From assembly GCA_046328525.1 (NCBI GenBank), contig JAXLWK010000003.1, positions 434,001-498,000 on the forward strand: DNA of 64,000 bases, given 5' to 3'. Position numbers and translations under genes: made by a program. Below, piece after piece: positions 62,092 through 64,000 of the stretch. This DNA comes from JBDHWG01 sp046328525 (lineage in GTDB: Bacteria > Chloroflexota > Anaerolineae > Epilineales > JAHCIE01). The number at the start of each line of letters is the position of its first letter. Positions within the stretch are counted from its first letter, which is position 1. A model generated the notes under the pieces. That model worked only from the letters and a program-made list of their open reading frames with translations. It was not told the DNA's origin and did no database searches.

Positions 62092-63730
62092 CCTGGCGGG
62101 CAAGCCTGCCCCCCGCGAGCTTCTAGCCAACATTCCGCAACTCATCACGGCTTACTACGCCTACCATCCCGATCCGGCCGATCCGGCGCAGGCCGTCGCG
62201 TTCGGCACGTCGGGGCATCGCGGGACATCGGTCGCGGCGAAATTCAACGACGACCACATTGCCGCCATCAGCCAGGCCCTCGCGGAGTATCGCCGCGCCG
62301 AGGGCATCAGCGGGCCGCTGTTCATCGGCAAGGATACCCACGCCCTCTCGGAGCCAGCGCTCGTGACCGCGATCGAGGTGCTGGCTGCCAACGGCGTCGA
62401 GCTGATGGTCGCCCCCGGCGGTGAGTACACCCCGACGCCGGCGATCTCCCACGCGATCCTGACGTACAACGCCGGCCGCAGCGCGGGCCTGGCGGATGGC
62501 ATCGTCATCACCCCGTCCCACAACCCACCCGCCGACGGCGGCTTCAAGTACAACCCGCCCTCCGGCGGTCCCGCCGACACAGGCACGACCAAAGTGGTGC
62601 AGGACCGCGCCAACGAGATCATCCGCGATGGGCTGAAAGCCGTGCAGCGCATGACCTATGCCCAGGCGGTCAAAGCGCCCACCACCCACGCTTACGACTA
62701 TATTGGGCCATACGTCGCCGACCTGGCTGCTGTCGTGGACATGGCGGCGATCCGCAGCGCAGGACTCAAGATCGGCGTGGACCCGATGGGCGGCGCGTCG
62801 GTGGCCTACTGGGACCCGATTGTCGCCCAGTACGGCCTGGACGTCCAGGTCGTCAACCGCGACGTGGACCCGCGCTTCGCCTTCATGACCGTGGACCACG
62901 ATGGCAAGATTCGGATGGACTGCTCGTCGCCCTACGCCATGGCCAGCCTGATCCACCTCAAGGACAGCTTCGACATCGCCTTCGGGAACGACCCCGACTC
63001 CGACCGCCACGGCATCGTGACCCGCAGCGCCGGGCTGCTGAACCCGAACCACTACCTGGCCGTGGCGATCTTCTACCTGTTCCAGAATCGCCCCGGCTGG
63101 CAGCCCGACGCGGCCGTCGGCAAGACCCTGGTCTCTAGCTCGATGATTGACCGCGTCGCAGCCGGCCTCAACCGTCGCCTGTGCGAGGTGCCCGTGGGCT
63201 TCAAGTACTTCGTAGACGGCCTGCTCGACGGCTCACTCGGCTTCGGCGGCGAGGAGAGCGCCGGCGCGTCGTTCCTGCGCCGCGACGGCACGGTCTGGAC
63301 GACCGACAAAGACGGCCTCATCCTCGACCTCCTGGCCGCCGAGATCACGGCGCGCACGGGCCGTGATCCGGGCCAGCACTACAAGGCGCTTGAGAGCCAG
63401 TACGGCAGCCCGGCCTACGCCCGCACCGACGTGCCGGCCAACGCCGCGCAGCGCACCGCCCTGGCGAACCTGTCGCCGGACATGGTGACGGCGCAGACGA
63501 TGGCCGGCGAGCCGATCACAGCCCGTCTGACCCACGCGCCCTGCAATGGGGCGGCCATCGGCGGGTTGAAGGTCGTGACCGAGAACGGCTGGTTCGCGGC
63601 TCGCCCCTCCGGCACCGAGGACGTGTACAAGGTCTACGCCGAGAGCTTCAAGGGCGAGGCGCATCTGCGCGCCGTTCAGGAGGAGGCGCAGGCCATCGTT
63701 CAAGCCGCCTTCGCCGCCGCCGGCGTGTAG
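62078..63730 (+). CDS. pgm: Phosphoglucomutase (alpha-D-glucose, Pgm type)
   Basis: A 550-residue phosphoglucomutase of the E. coli Pgm type: FGTSGHRG near residue 45, TPSHNPPADGG with the phospho-Ser147, GNDPDSDRHG as Mg loop, GEESAGASFLRRDGTVWTTDKDG in domain 3 and SGTEDVYKVYAESF at the C-terminus. It interconverts glucose 1- and 6-phosphate. The ATG at 62078 follows GGAGGGAG and lies inside the last codons of the preceding gene (14-bp overlap), so both are one transcript. A hairpin follows the stop. Confidence 0.95.
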   Translation: MALSDLAGKPAPRELLANIPQLITAYYAYHPDPADPAQAVAFGTSGHRGTSVAAKFNDDHIAAISQALAEYRRAEGISGPLFIGKDTHALSEPALVTAIEVLAANGVELMVAPGGEYTPTPAISHAILTYNAGRSAGLADGIVITPSHNPPADGGFKYNPPSGGPADTGTTKVVQDRANEIIRDGLKAVQRMTYAQAVKAPTTHAYDYIGPYVADLAAVVDMAAIRSAGLKIGVDPMGGASVAYWDPIVAQYGLDVQVVNRDVDPRFAFMTVDHDGKIRMDCSSPYAMASLIHLKDSFDIAFGNDPDSDRHGIVTRSAGLLNPNHYLAVAIFYLFQNRPGWQPDAAVGKTLVSSSMIDRVAAGLNRRLCEVPVGFKYFVDGLLDGSLGFGGEESAGASFLRRDGTVWTTDKDGLILDLLAAEITARTGRDPGQHYKALESQYGSPAYARTDVPANAAQRTALANLSPDMVTAQTMAGEPITARLTHAPCNGAAIGGLKVVTENGWFAARPSGTEDVYKVYAESFKGEAHLRAVQEEAQAIVQAAFAAAGV

Positions 63731-63766
63731 CGCCCTCCCTCCCCCCCTTGCCTCTCTCTCTTTTCT

Positions 63767-63793
63767 CCCCTTCTCCCATTTTGGGAGAAGGGG
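63767..63793. terminator. 12-bp perfect hairpin after pgm
   Basis: CCCCTTCTCCCA (63767-63778) pairs with 63782-63793, loop TTT. It stands 36 bp after the pgm stop and is the likely terminator. The same CCCCTTCTCCC element is common between genes in many environmental genomes. Confidence 0.65.
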
Positions 63794-63819
63794 CAGGGGG
63801 ATGAGGGATGAATCCCCCC

Positions 63820-63848
63820 TTGACAAATCCAGCTTCACCCTCTATAAT
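63820..63848 (+). promoter_or_regulatory. Perfect-consensus promoter of the last gene
   Basis: TTGACA (63820-63825), 17 bp, TATAAT (63843-63848), about 46 bp before the GTG start at 63894. Confidence 0.88.
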
Positions 63849-63893
63849 CTACGAATATGAGTTTGGGTTCATGTTTATAGATGGGAGAGGCTT

Positions 63894-64000
63894 GTGCATA
63901 CCGTAACGCTGCCGAAGACGCTTCAAGCGCTGCCGACGTTGGAGATGCGATTCGAGGAGACCAGGCGCCTGGCGGAAACGCTGGCGCAGTTTGCCGTGGA
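63894..64000 (+). CDS. Hypothetical protein, N-terminal part (cut by window edge)
   Basis: A GTG start at 63894 with GGGAGAGG a few bases before it opens a frame to the window end, beginning MHTVTLPKTLQALPTLEMRF. The 35 visible residues look like a small helical protein, rich in Leu, Glu and Arg; no family is recognised. Codon use has high third-position GC, as in neighbouring genes. A competing ATG at 63881 in another frame is open too but has no proper ribosome site. Confidence 0.45.
   Translation, partial: MHTVTLPKTLQALPTLEMRFEETRRLAETLAQFAV

Overview
The window is GC-rich (roughly 65%), densely coded DNA from a free-living heterotrophic bacterium. The gene families and short palindromic intergenic repeats suggest a Chloroflexota (Anaerolineae-like) genome, but no rRNA or other phylogenetic marker is present, so this placement is inference. 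I see no tRNA, rRNA, CRISPR array, prophage or insertion sequence. Most genes lie in catabolic operons, several with recognisable sigma-70-type promoters.

Layout. 1-2.1 kb: start of an ABC-2 export permease (cut by the window edge), a small protein, a TetR regulator with a clear operator, and a phosphoribosyltransferase. 2.1-6.2 kb: tandem universal stress protein, alpha/beta hydrolase, DUF1269 membrane protein, a divergent Lgt-like membrane protein and a TlpA-type thioredoxin. 6.2-9.4 kb: a persulfide/sulfite module (DUF302 protein, rhodanese, CstB-like dioxygenase-rhodanese fusion, divergent TauE exporter). 9.6-25.6 kb: the most striking region. An acyl-CoA dehydrogenase is followed by a 3130-residue megasynthase (KS-AT-KS-five ACPs-KR-DH), a phosphopantetheinyl transferase and a three-gene acyl-CoA carboxylase (carboxyltransferase, biotin carboxylase, biotin carrier). 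Together these could make the extender unit, activate the carrier domains and build an acyl chain. All five carrier domains have Thr where the phosphopantetheine-bearing Ser is expected.

25.6-33.6 kb: a metallophosphoesterase, then a lactate/glycolate oxidation operon (lutA, lutB with a C-terminal membrane helix, lutC, glcF, and a glcD-glcE fusion). 33.7-50.1 kb: myo-inositol catabolism split in two blocks (iolG-iolE-iolA and iolD-iolC-iolB-second iolG-like) around an IclR regulator and four opposite-strand enzymes (MBL lactonase-like, alpha/beta hydrolase, DRE-TIM aldolase/synthase family, 2-hydroxyacid dehydrogenase). A CoA ligase and an epimerase follow. 50.3-56.8 kb: a leucine/isovalerate-type operon (biotin carboxylase-BCCP fusion, enoyl-CoA hydratase, acyl-CoA dehydrogenase, carboxyltransferase, BKACE enzyme) behind a perfect-consensus promoter. 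The biotin carboxylase carries a 28-bp perfect palindrome in frame. 56.9-63.7 kb: a two-domain eukaryote-like phosphofructokinase, an ADP-forming acyl-CoA synthetase fused to a GNAT acetyltransferase, and phosphoglucomutase. The window ends inside a small gene with a perfect promoter.

Taken together the genes feed lactate/glycolate, inositol, leucine and sugar phosphates to acetyl-CoA and propionyl-CoA, which the carboxylase and megasynthase could use for lipid or polyketide synthesis. Functions are assigned from residues and motifs read directly in the sequence; no database search was possible.
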